Below the pieces are notes generated by a model. That model was not told the origin of the DNA. It saw only the letters and a program-made list of their open reading frames with translations, and made no database searches. A DNA stretch of 17,377 nt from Clostridia bacterium (GTDB taxonomy: Bacteria > Bacillota > Clostridia > Lachnospirales > WQUN01), in NCBI GenBank assembly GCA_025997155.1, contig BNUF01000041.1, positions 1 to 17,377 on the forward strand. Reading direction: 5' to 3'. The translations under genes and the position numbers were made by a program. Of the stretch, positions 1 through 6,626 are shown one piece after another (positions within the stretch are counted from its first letter, which is position 1; the number at the start of each line of letters is the position of its first letter).

Positions 1-444
1 TGTGAATGACGCGGAATATCTTAGGGAGATAAACCCCGCCGCCTATGAACACGAATATTTAGGCGTTCCGAACGGGACGGGCGGGAGCGTGTTTGAGAAC
101 GTCGAACTAAGGGAAATCGCCGACGCGGAGATAAAGAATTTTGACAGAAGATACAACGGGCTTGATTTCGGCTGGTATCCCGATATCGCGGCGTTCACTC
201 GTTCACATCACGACGCGGCGCGGGGAATTCTTTATATATTCGACGAATATACCGCCAACAAAAAGCCCAACAGAGAACTAGTGGAAATAATCAAGCCGCG
301 CCTAAACGGCGAAGATTTATACTGTGATTCGGCAGAGCCAAAGTCGATAGCGGATTTATACGAATACGGTATTAGAGCTCGTGGCGCGTCGATTATTCTA
401 TGAAATGGTTGCAAAGTTTGAATAAAATCGTTATCGATTTCAAA
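1..444 (+). pseudogene. Phage terminase large subunit, C-terminal nuclease part, frameshifted remnant
   Basis: This is the end of a phage large terminase, the motor-nuclease that cuts and packages phage DNA. The reading frame is open at the left edge, so the gene enters from outside; the GTG at position 2 is internal. Visible family marks are EYLGVPNGTGGSVFENV, the RNase H-like nuclease start GLDFGWYPD, then DEYTANK, CDSAEPKSIADL and GIRARGA. After RGA the frame hits a stop at 401-403, but the next frame (from 388) reads VDYSMKWLQSLNKIVID, which is the expected continuation of the same family. A short linker is missing and the frame has shifted. After about 444 the similarity stops and the last roughly 50 residues of a normal terminase are absent. 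It is followed in phage order by portal, minor capsid and capsid remnants. The identity is from family motifs; the loss of function is inferred from the frameshift and the missing 3' end. Confidence 0.85.
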
Positions 445-534
445 CCAATATCAAGACGAGTACCGAGGAAAGCAAGGTTGCGGAAAATCAGGAACACGCC
501 AAAAAATTTAGTGACACGAAGGATATAAATATAA

Positions 535-1156
535 TTGTTCAATGAATATCTTGAATCTACAATTGACAATTTGGGGACGATTACGTCGCGGATTTTGGGG
601 ACAGGCGGCGTTGTGCTGAAACTCTGTATCGACGGCGAACACATAGACGTTGACATTATCCCGCAAGACCGTTTCCTTGTGATTGAAAGTTCTGGGAAAC
701 ACATCAGAAAGGCGGGGTTTATTGCCGAAACGATACAAAAAAATAATCGGCAGTTCACGCGGATAGAGTACCATACTTTAGAAAATGACGGATTATATAC
801 CATTGAGCAGAGGGCGTTACAGGAAGGACGGTAACGAGATTTCAATCGCGCTTGTGGAAGAATGAGCTATGCTGCAACCGATAGTCACTATATCGGGCGT
901 TAAACAAATGCTGTTCGCCGTGGTTGCCAAGGGCGTTCTCACAAATATGGATACCGCGAACGCCACAGCCACGGAAATACGGCGGAGTACCAAGGACACG
1001 TTCTCGCTTGTGGATACGATAAGAAAACGCCTAGAAGTAGGCATACGCGACTTGTTATACGCCTTTGACGTTCTTGCGAACGCGAACAATTTAACCCCGC
1101 GGGGCGAGTATGAGGCGGTGTTTGACTGGAGGATTTATATATTCAGGCGGCGATAG
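535..1156 (+). pseudogene. Phage portal protein, multiply deleted and frameshifted remnant
   Basis: Remains of a portal protein, the dodecameric ring through which phage DNA enters the head, of the kind found in A118-like phages of Bacillota. Three pieces can be read. Frame 535-834 gives NEYLESTIDNLGTITSRILGTGGVVLKL through YHTLENDGLYTI. A shifted frame near 824-862 gives KDGNEISIALVEE. Frame 869-1156 gives ITISGVKQMLFAVV-like text, then jumps to TATEIRRSTKDTFSLVDTIRKRLE and LLYAFDVLANANNL, which belongs near the C-terminus of the family. The middle of the protein, by memory of the family somewhat under 200 residues, is missing without loss of frame. The amino-terminal part before 535 is also missing. 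445-534 is a degraded stretch I cannot assign. The right end breaks at FDW (about 1129), where the minor capsid fragment begins in another frame. Confidence 0.75.
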
Positions 1157-2088
1157 AAGATTATGATTTCCAAAAATCGGTATTTGACAAATTGGGCGTT
1201 CCTGTCGTTCCGTTTTATGAAAATCCGATTATGCTCGGGTTGGTTGCGGATGTAGCGGTAGTCACGAATACGCAAATAGCGGGTATGATTGGCAACGGCT
1301 TATCGGGCACAATGGCATTCGGCGCGGGGACGGCGTTAAATAAGCCTTTGCAACAGGTATATCAGGACGCGGTAGATTATGCGATATTGCAGGTGCGAAG
1401 CGGCACAACAGATTATTGGGACGCAATGAGAACGGCGACAAAAACGCTATCCGACAACGGTTTGAAAGTAATTTCCTATGATAATATAGACAAAAGGGCG
1501 TATCACCGCCGTTTAGATTCTTCCGTGCTTAACGCCTTTCGGAGCGGTATGGGAATGTTAAGCGCGGCGCAGAATGAGCGGTTGCGGGAGCAGATAGGCG
1601 GGGACGGATACGAGATAAACGTACACGGGGGTTGCGCCGAAGACCACTTGTACATACAAGGGAAACAGTATAGTTTAAATGAGTACGAAAAGTTAAATAA
1701 TGGGCTTAAACGCAAAATCGGCACTCTAAATTGCAACCACAGGGCGTATCCAATTATTTTGGGATTATCCCCGCCGACCTATACCGAAAGCCAACTTATA
1801 GAAATAATCAAACAGGAATGTACAACAAAGGATTTCGAGGGGAGAGCCTACACGCCCTATCAAGCCGAACAAAGACAGCGCGAATTTGAACTTGCGCTTA
1901 GGCGCGAAAAAGACAGGGCGAACGCGTTCAAGGCTTCGGGCGATAAAAAAAGCGCGGAAAGAACGGCAAAGGCGAAAACCACCTCGATACGGCAGAAATA
2001 CCTTGAGTTCAGCGACGCGGTAGGGTTATCCGAGAAGAAAAACTGCGCCGCCGTCAGCGGATACACCAGAGGTATTAACATAAAATAA
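1126..2088 (+). pseudogene. Phage minor capsid protein (Phage_min_cap2-like), 5'-truncated
   Basis: Minor head protein of the Phage_min_cap2 type, normally encoded right after the portal. The frame is open from 1126; the first usable start is TTG at 1192, with no ribosome binding site in front of it, so the true 5' end has been lost in the junction with the portal remnant. The rest of the open frame is intact. It carries the family's hallmark C-terminal region: HGGCAEDHLYIQGKQYS, then IGTLNCNHRAYPIILG and SPPTYTESQL, followed by a Lys/Arg/Glu-rich helical tail. The Cys and His residues in these two motifs (GCAEDH and LNCNH) are those conserved in the family. The start also reads as plausible family sequence, so perhaps 100 residues are missing, judged from usual family length. 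A short protein could still be made from TTG1192, but a working head protein is unlikely. Confidence 0.75.
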
Positions 2089-2186
2089 AATTTGTCCGCA
2101 ACGACGTAAAACTATGGACACGGCGGACGCAAAACCCCTTCAGCGCGGTTATAGCGCGGTATCGGAAAAATTAAGGAGATGATTAA

Positions 2187-2606
2187 GTGGGAACAGAAAA
2201 CAACCAACAACCAGTAAGAACATATACCACGGACTATAAGAACATTTTAAGCGCAGTGTTTGAAAAGACAAAAGCTTTCGGCGGCGCGTTTTCGCCTGTA
2301 CAAATGCTTGACGGGATTCAGGAAAACGACACGGCTTTTTCCGTTAAAACAAACGATACACCCGTTGTTATCGGAACTTATGACACCGACCCGAACGTCG
2401 GGTTCGGGACAGGCGCGTCTAACAGTTCGCGTTTCGGAAATTTGACGGAAATAAAATATCAAAACACCTCTGTGCCGTATTCGTTTAATATCTCAATCCA
2501 CGAGGGGCTTTCGCGGTTTTTTTGGTTCTTGTTGCGGTATTACAGCGTTTCGTGCCTGTTGGCACGAAAAAAATCGTGCTTCGCGCATTTTACAAGAAAG
2601 GAATGA
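2187..2606 (+). pseudogene. Phage major capsid protein, N-terminal fragment fused to foreign tail
   Basis: The start is GTG at 2187, with AAGGAG at 2173-2178, eight bases upstream. The first about 112 residues match the capsid protein of A118-like Bacillota phages: an N-terminal YTTDYKNIL segment, LDGIQENDTAFSVKT, then PVVIGTYDTDPNVGFGTG, NSSRFG and SIHEGLSRF. A normal member is close to 290 residues. After SIHEGLSRF (about position 2520) the similarity ends abruptly and 28 unrelated residues follow, rich in Phe, Cys and Lys, encoded by the leader DNA of the downstream relaxase gene. The scaffold gene that usually lies between minor capsid and capsid is not visible in 2089-2186. The 5' control region is intact, so a truncated capsid could still be translated. 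Truncation by recombination with a mobilisable element is my inference. Confidence 0.75.
2548..2579. repeat. Two overlapping, mutually exclusive hairpins ahead of the relaxase remnant
   Basis: A 9-bp stem with a 4-base loop is formed by 2548-2556 and 2561-2569. The right arm can instead pair with the next segment: GCACGA (2562-2567) with TCGTGC (2574-2579) across a loop of six A. Only one hairpin can form at a time. The position, about 35 bases before the relaxase start, suits either a transfer-origin stem, since relaxases of this family usually sit next to their oriT, or a leader control element. I see no clear nick-site consensus, so the role is inference. Confidence 0.45.
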
Positions 2607-2610
2607 CGCT

Positions 2611-3219
2611 ATGGCTATATTTCATCTGAACCTAAAAATCGTGACACGCGGCACAGGCACTTCGGCAGTCGCAAAGGCGGCGTATCATAGCGGCGACAAA
2701 CTTACGAACGAATATGACGGACACACGTTTGATTACGACCAGAAAATCCGCGTTGTGCATAAAGAGATATGTTGCCCCACAATGCGACCGTTTAACGAGG
2801 ACGGTTCTTGGGACGCGAAGTTTACGAAAGTCTATGAATTGGACGAGAGCGGCAACAAAATCTATGACCCGAAAACGCACTGTTACAAAAGCCGCGCCAT
2901 GGCAACGACCGATTGGAATGACTGCGATAAAGCGGAAGTCTGGCGGGTGGCGTGGGCTGATGCTACGAACGCCGCGCTTGCCGCTCACGGATTTCCAGAA
3001 ACGATTAACCACCGAAGCTTTGAGCGGCAGGGCAAAGAAGAAAAGCCCACCTTTCATCTCGGCGTCGCCGTAATGCAGCTGGAGCGGTGCGGGATAAAAA
3101 CCAACCATGGCGACATCAATCGCGAAGTCGAAGCCTACAACAAAGAACTACGCCGAATTAACGCCCGTATCAGGAAATCAGAAGTTTTCCTATGTTTTTC
3201 CAATTTTAACCACGTCTAA
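2611..3219 (+). pseudogene. MobA/MobL-family (MOBQ) relaxase, internally deleted and 3'-truncated
   Basis: Relaxases nick the transfer origin of mobilisable plasmids and integrative elements. ATG 2611 has an AAAGGA site in front. Residues 1-52 are typical: MAIFHLNLKIVTRG, the AKAAYHSGDKL segment holding the likely catalytic Tyr25, and the YDGHTFDY/VVHKEI region. Residues from about 56 on (TMRPFNEDGSW, KSRAMATTDWND, WADATNAAL, INHRSFERQG, HLGVAVMQLE, DINREVEAYN) belong to the same domain, but in intact members TMRPF directly follows the metal-binding His-x-His segment. Here the stretch between, perhaps 75-90 residues by memory of the family, is gone and the frame is kept. The product would keep the tyrosine and lack the histidine triad. 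After residue about 189 the family match ends, followed by 13 unrelated residues and a stop, so the linker and C-terminal region are also missing. Almost certainly inactive. Confidence 0.85.
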
Positions 3220-3223
3220 GTAC

Positions 3224-3247
3224 ATTGATTTTCCTAGAGAAATCAAT
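3224..3247. repeat. Short inverted repeat between relaxase remnant and flagellin 3' end
   Basis: ATTGATTT (3224-3231) and AAATCAAT (3240-3247) form an 8-bp stem with an 8-base loop. It lies just beyond the convergent ends of the relaxase remnant and the flagellin gene, so it could stop transcription from the flagellin side. No run of T follows on either strand, so it is a weak terminator candidate at best. It also marks the boundary where mobile-element debris ends. A perfect 10-bp palindrome (TAAACGTTTA) sits at 3265-3274. Confidence 0.35.
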
Positions 3248-3275
3248 TATGACTGGATTGTTAATAAACGTTTAA

Positions 3276-5717
3276 TTATCCGTTAAGAAGTTGGTTTACA
3301 AATGACGCGTTCGTATTTTTTACGTGAACCATAATCATTCCGCCCGCGTCGTCCCTAATGCGGCTTTGGGTGTACTCGAGCATTTCCCGTGCCATATTCG
3401 CGTCACGTATGCGGCTGTCTGCGTCCGAGAGTTGTTCGCCCGATATGTCGAGGCTTTTCGCGGTATGCTCGATTCGGTTCGACATTGCGCCGAATTTTGA
3501 GCGGAGAGAGGTGACCATATTAATCGAATCGTCGATAACCTTGAGGACGGTCATAGTATCTTCGTCCGGCCAAATTTGGTTGCCGTTACTGTCGAACTCT
3601 GTCACCCGCTGCATATTTTCGAGTTTCGGGGCGATGTCTTTTCCGTTTTCGGCCTTCCCCCCGATACCGTTTGAGGAAATATTTGTGCCGAAAAGGTTCA
3701 TAATCAGCTGCCCGCTCTGGTCATACGAACCCAGTCGGTAGGTGTTCATCGCGTACAGGTTCATCTGGATTGCCTGCCACGAGTTCGCGCCGACTTGAAA
3801 GTAGAGTCCTTTTCTCGGTTCTACCACCTGCGCGGGGATTGTGTAGGCGGGTCTTGGGGGGTCGTCCCAGTATTCGGCTTTGGCGGGTGTAGGCGGATTC
3901 GTCCACGATTCGGCTACCTCGTCCACCCATTTGGATTCTTCGTGGGCGGGAACAGGGTCTTTGTCCCACCAGCCCGGCGTTGTCACAGTACCCCCGCCCG
4001 TTTCGTCGAAATAATAGTTAATCTTAGTGCCTATCGTTTCAAACACGGCGTTTGGGAGTTCGGGCGGGTCGAACATAGTGCTGCCCCCGTTCGTCAACGC
4101 CTCCGCGAACTCGCTTGTCTCAAAAGTCACCATTAGTTTGCCCGTTACGGGGTCTATCGAGTACGTTCCGTTAATCGTGTAGTCTTTTTCTGTTCTGTCG
4201 TTCAGAGGCTGCCCGGACATATCGACACCGACACCGCTGCCTTTGTATATGTTTTGTGACCCCGAGTCCACCAAAGGCCACTGGAGAGAACCGACCTTGT
4301 AAAGGTTCATAACCGCCACGCCTGTGGTGAGTCCGACTCCGTCGGGAGTAATCTCCACGTCATACTTGATTCCTGTGTAATCTTTGTACTTCGCGAGTCC
4401 GCCATCCCAACCCGAAAACATAAAGTATTCTTTCAGGTTTGCGGCATAGTCCTCAAAGGTGCCGTTGTTTATAAGTTCAAAATAGAGTCCTTTAATCTCG
4501 CCAAGATTTATAAAATTTCCTCCGTCAATTTTGACGCGTTCCATAATGTCCTGTCCGTTAAGAGGAAGGTTGCCGAGAGCGGCGGTCGAATTTCCGCCGC
4601 CTGTGAAAGGGTCTGTACTTCCGAGGACTTTGCCTCCGCTGTTATTTATGAAAGTACCCCCGCGTCCGATAACAAAGTCATTGCCTGTGCCGTCGAGGTC
4701 GTAGTTTGTTATAGTGCCGTTGTTGATTACCGTTGCGCCTTCTTCAATGATAAGGGCGTGTCCTTGGTCCTTGACGGTAATGTCTGAACCAACACCTAGA
4801 ACCATATAAACTTCTGCTCTAGGTTTAGTATAATCCTTTTCTCCAACATTTACGGTATCGGGAAAGATAGTGTTAGGACCGAAAAAATAAACTCTCTTGT
4901 TAACGTTAAGTTCTCCAAGATATGTACCGTCAAAGAACTCAGCCGAATAGCCTAACGCATTTAAGTCATCACGAACCTGAATTTTCCAAGTTGAATCAGA
5001 CCAGTCCAACGTTCCGCTGGGCATAGTAAATCCGTCGATAAAATTGCCAAGGGTATAGTCGGGCGGGAGTCCGAGTGTGCCTTCGGTTTTCGTGTCGCCG
5101 ACATACCAAGCTCCTCCTGTGGTCACGGGGGGATGCCAACCCTCGCCCGGAGCGTCGGGAACGGCGACGGTCACCGAATGGGCGGGAATAGCGGGCTGGT
5201 ATCCGTCCCCCGCATAGGCGGGAACGGCGGGGTGGTATCCGCTCCCCGCAAAGGCGGGAACTTCGCGGGCGGGAATAGTCATACCCTCTTCGCCGCTGTT
5301 GCCCCAAAGTAGTTTTTTGCCGTTGTACTCGGTCGTCCACGCGATTCGGTCTATCTCTGTTTTGAGCTGCTGAAATTCCTCGTTTAGTTTGTCGCGGTCG
5401 GAGTCGCTGTTGGTGTCGTTTGCCGCTTGTATCGCGAGCGCGCGCATACGAACGAGCATATTGGTGGTCTCGCCGAGGGCGAAATCCGCGACTTGCGTGA
5501 GACAGACGGCGTTTTGCGCGTTTTCGGAGGCGCGGGCAAGCCCCCTGATTTGGGCGTGCATTTTTTCAGAGATAGAAAGCCCCGCCGCGTCGTCGGCGGA
5601 GGAGTTGATACGATAGCCCGAGTTAAGCCTCCCTTGGTGTTTCACCTGCTTACTCGCCTCTTGTTTGTGGTTCAGATACGCGTTTTTTGCCATAAGATTC
5701 CCGTATATATTTACCAT
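3276..5717 (-). CDS. Giant flagellin with large surface insert
   Basis: Filament protein of the flagellum, 813 residues against 270-500 for common flagellins. Residues 1-145 are the N-terminal D0/D1 helices (GRLNSGYRINSSADDAAGL; SENAQNAVCLTQVADFALGE; MRALAIQAANDT). Residues about 636-813 form the returning D1/D0 half, starting with a GLYFQVGANSWQ strand and ending with IRDANMAREMLEYTQSRI and VNQLLNG. In between lies about 490 residues of insert. It holds 12-residue tandem repeats at 153-176; a domain at about 205-315; four short GG/N-rich beta-strand turns at 327-420 (ATVINNGTITN, GTFINNSGG, NFINLGEI, ELINNGTF) that look like a right-handed beta-solenoid; a further domain to about 575; and a Pro/Trp-rich linker at 580-635. 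No HExxH protease motif is present. ATG 5717 is forced by a stop codon directly upstream; only a weak GGGG sits nine bases before it. No other flagellar gene is nearby. Confidence 0.93.
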   Translation of the reverse strand: MVNIYGNLMAKNAYLNHKQEASKQVKHQGRLNSGYRINSSADDAAGLSISEKMHAQIRGLARASENAQNAVCLTQVADFALGETTNMLVRMRALAIQAANDTNSDSDRDKLNEEFQQLKTEIDRIAWTTEYNGKKLLWGNSGEEGMTIPAREVPAFAGSGYHPAVPAYAGDGYQPAIPAHSVTVAVPDAPGEGWHPPVTTGGAWYVGDTKTEGTLGLPPDYTLGNFIDGFTMPSGTLDWSDSTWKIQVRDDLNALGYSAEFFDGTYLGELNVNKRVYFFGPNTIFPDTVNVGEKDYTKPRAEVYMVLGVGSDITVKDQGHALIIEEGATVINNGTITNYDLDGTGNDFVIGRGGTFINNSGGKVLGSTDPFTGGGNSTAALGNLPLNGQDIMERVKIDGGNFINLGEIKGLYFELINNGTFEDYAANLKEYFMFSGWDGGLAKYKDYTGIKYDVEITPDGVGLTTGVAVMNLYKVGSLQWPLVDSGSQNIYKGSGVGVDMSGQPLNDRTEKDYTINGTYSIDPVTGKLMVTFETSEFAEALTNGGSTMFDPPELPNAVFETIGTKINYYFDETGGGTVTTPGWWDKDPVPAHEESKWVDEVAESWTNPPTPAKAEYWDDPPRPAYTIPAQVVEPRKGLYFQVGANSWQAIQMNLYAMNTYRLGSYDQSGQLIMNLFGTNISSNGIGGKAENGKDIAPKLENMQRVTEFDSNGNQIWPDEDTMTVLKVIDDSINMVTSLRSKFGAMSNRIEHTAKSLDISGEQLSDADSRIRDANMAREMLEYTQSRIRDDAGGMIMVHVKNTNASFVNQLLNG
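5197..5261 (-). repeat. 36-bp tandem repeat in flagellin insert
   Basis: Two 29-base copies (5197-5225 and 5233-5261), 36 bases apart, match at 26 positions. They encode the 12-residue units VPAFAGSGYHPA and VPAYAGDGYQPA of the flagellin, followed by a half unit IPAHS. The period is a whole number of codons, so unit gain or loss would keep the frame. GC content here is visibly high, about 68% over 5161-5220. Confidence 0.8.
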
Positions 5718-5753
5718 TTATGCACGCCCCGATTCTGTTCGTTTTCCTTTCAT
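5718..5753 (-). other. Possible 11-codon leader ORF abutting flagellin start
   Basis: Within the flagellin 5' untranslated region an ATG (5751-5753) opens an 11-codon frame, MKGKRTESGRA, whose TAA stop touches the flagellin ATG without a gap. No ribosome binding site precedes this ATG. The flagellin's own site is weak, so re-initiation is conceivable. It may equally be chance. Confidence 0.2.
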
Positions 5754-5804
5754 AGTATTAGGGATATGTAAACAAACTTATTCCCGTCATATGTGTAGTA
5801 CTTC

Positions 5805-5833
5805 ATTATAATTCATAAAAGAGCTTTTGTCAA
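5805..5833 (-). promoter_or_regulatory. Consensus sigma-A promoter of the flagellin gene
   Basis: On the minus strand TTGACA (5828-5833) and TATAAT (5805-5810) are both perfect and separated by exactly 17 bases (5811-5827). Transcription would begin near 5798, leaving an untranslated leader of about 80 bases before the flagellin ATG. Flagellins in Bacillota are usually read by the flagellar sigma factor (sigma-D/sigma-28); no convincing site of that type is visible. Confidence 0.85.
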
Positions 5834-5853
5834 TACGATTTTTGCGTTATCTC

Positions 5854-5886
5854 AAAAAAAAAGAGAAGAGAGTGTCTTCTCTTTTT
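5854..5886 (-). terminator. Rho-independent terminator of the small zinc-ribbon gene
   Basis: A 12-bp stem (5858-5869 with 5875-5886, loop 5870-5874) is followed on the minus strand by nine T in total (complement of the A run 5854-5862, partly in the stem). It lies 19 bases after the stop codon of the 5905-6168 gene. It sits just upstream of the flagellin promoter and so insulates it. Confidence 0.85.
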
Positions 5887-5904
5887 GGGTACTATGGGTG
5901 TTTT

Positions 5905-6168
5905 TTAACATTCTAAAAGTTCAGCGTCTTCTTTGTGAAAACTGGGACTGTTGGCGAATTTTAGCAGCCACTCACCATAGCAATGAGAACAAATGTCGAT
6001 AACATGGGTTTCCCCGTCAAACTCCGAGCCGTATCCCCACGTTTTCTCAATGCTTATATAATCATCAAAATAGCCGAATTTATCCTTGCGGATTTCCTCC
6101 CCGCAACAGTTGCATATGACTTTTTCGATGTAAATCCGAGGCGCGGCAACTTCCTTGTTTATTCTCAT
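5905..6168 (-). CDS. Small zinc-ribbon-like protein, function unknown
   Basis: 87 residues. Two cysteine pairs that could hold one zinc ion are visible: a CNCCGEE knuckle around residues 19-22 and an ICSHCYGEW knuckle near residues 60-63. They frame a central YISIEKTWGYGSEFDGETHVIDI segment. I recognise this arrangement from small uncharacterised cytoplasmic proteins of Bacillota; no function is established that I know of. There is no signal peptide or membrane helix. ATG 6168 has a run of G (complement of 6175-6180) six bases in front. It appears to be a single-gene unit with its own promoter (6197-6225) and a strong terminator (5854-5886). Such knuckles occur in nucleic-acid-binding and in purely structural proteins, so no role is proposed. 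Confidence 0.8.
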   Translation of the reverse strand: MRINKEVAAPRIYIEKVICNCCGEEIRKDKFGYFDDYISIEKTWGYGSEFDGETHVIDICSHCYGEWLLKFANSPSFHKEDAELLEC

Positions 6169-6196
6169 ACATATCCCCCCTGTTTACATATACACA

Positions 6197-6225
6197 ATTA
6201 TAACGTGGGGAAGTGAATTTGTATA
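6197..6225 (-). promoter_or_regulatory. Probable promoter of the small zinc-ribbon gene
   Basis: Minus strand: TATACA (6220-6225, four of six against TTGACA), 17-base spacer, perfect TATAAT (6197-6202). The -10 lies 29 bases before the start codon at 6168. Confidence 0.6.
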
Positions 6226-6269
6226 CAGGTAATTTAGAGTAAAAAATACAAATACAAACAACATATTTG

Positions 6270-6626
6270 TCAGGAATTAAGTTTTATGCCGATTAGTACG
6301 GCGGCAAGGGAGAGTACGACGTTCAGGGCGGCGTTAAGAAGACCCGCGGCGTACATACGGTTTTCAAACAGCTGAACGGTTTCCAGACTGAAAGCCGAGA
6401 AAGTGCTGAGCCCGCCCAACGCTCCCGTCGTTAGGAAGAGTTTCACGCGAGGGGGGAACGCGCCGTTTGCCCGTTCCCAGCCGATTACACAGCCGATTGC
6501 GAACGCGGCGGCGACGTTTACGATTAGGGTTTGCGCGGGGAATTTGTCAAGCTGTACAAATTTGGATACAAGAAAGCGCAGGACGCTGCCGACAAACCCG
6601 CCAAGCCCCACAAATATTATGTTCAT
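6270..6626 (-). CDS. crcB: Fluoride channel CrcB/Fluc
   Basis: A small membrane protein that lets fluoride leave the cell as a dual-topology dimer. With the start chosen here it has 118 residues, normal for the family, with four hydrophobic helices. Family marks are GGFVGSVLRF (residues 9-18), the TLIVN segment with Asn37, and GALGGLSTFSAFSLE (68-82), which carries the phenylalanines lining the ion path and the central sodium-site region. An in-frame ATG twelve bases earlier exists, but ATG 6624-6626 overlaps the oxidoreductase stop as ATGA and has GAGGGAG about nine bases upstream, so it is preferred. It is the second gene of an operon with the oxidoreductase. There is one crcB copy here, which suits a homodimer. 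No fluoride riboswitch is recognisable before the operon. Confidence 0.93.
   Translation of the reverse strand: MNIIFVGLGGFVGSVLRFLVSKFVQLDKFPAQTLIVNVAAAFAIGCVIGWERANGAFPPRVKLFLTTGALGGLSTFSAFSLETVQLFENRMYAAGLLNAALNVVLSLAAVLIGIKLNS

Noticed and set aside
3930..3950. HExxH protease motif in the flagellin insert (flagellinolysin)
   Set aside because: The only HE pair reads HEESK; the second His is absent.
5725..5785. Sigma-D (flagellar) promoter before the flagellin
   Set aside because: A TAAG...CTAATA stretch has only about half of the -10 consensus bases; the sigma-A site is far better.
6226..6269. Terminator after crcB
   Set aside because: Only a 5-bp ACAAA/TTTGT stem before a T-rich stretch; too weak to call.
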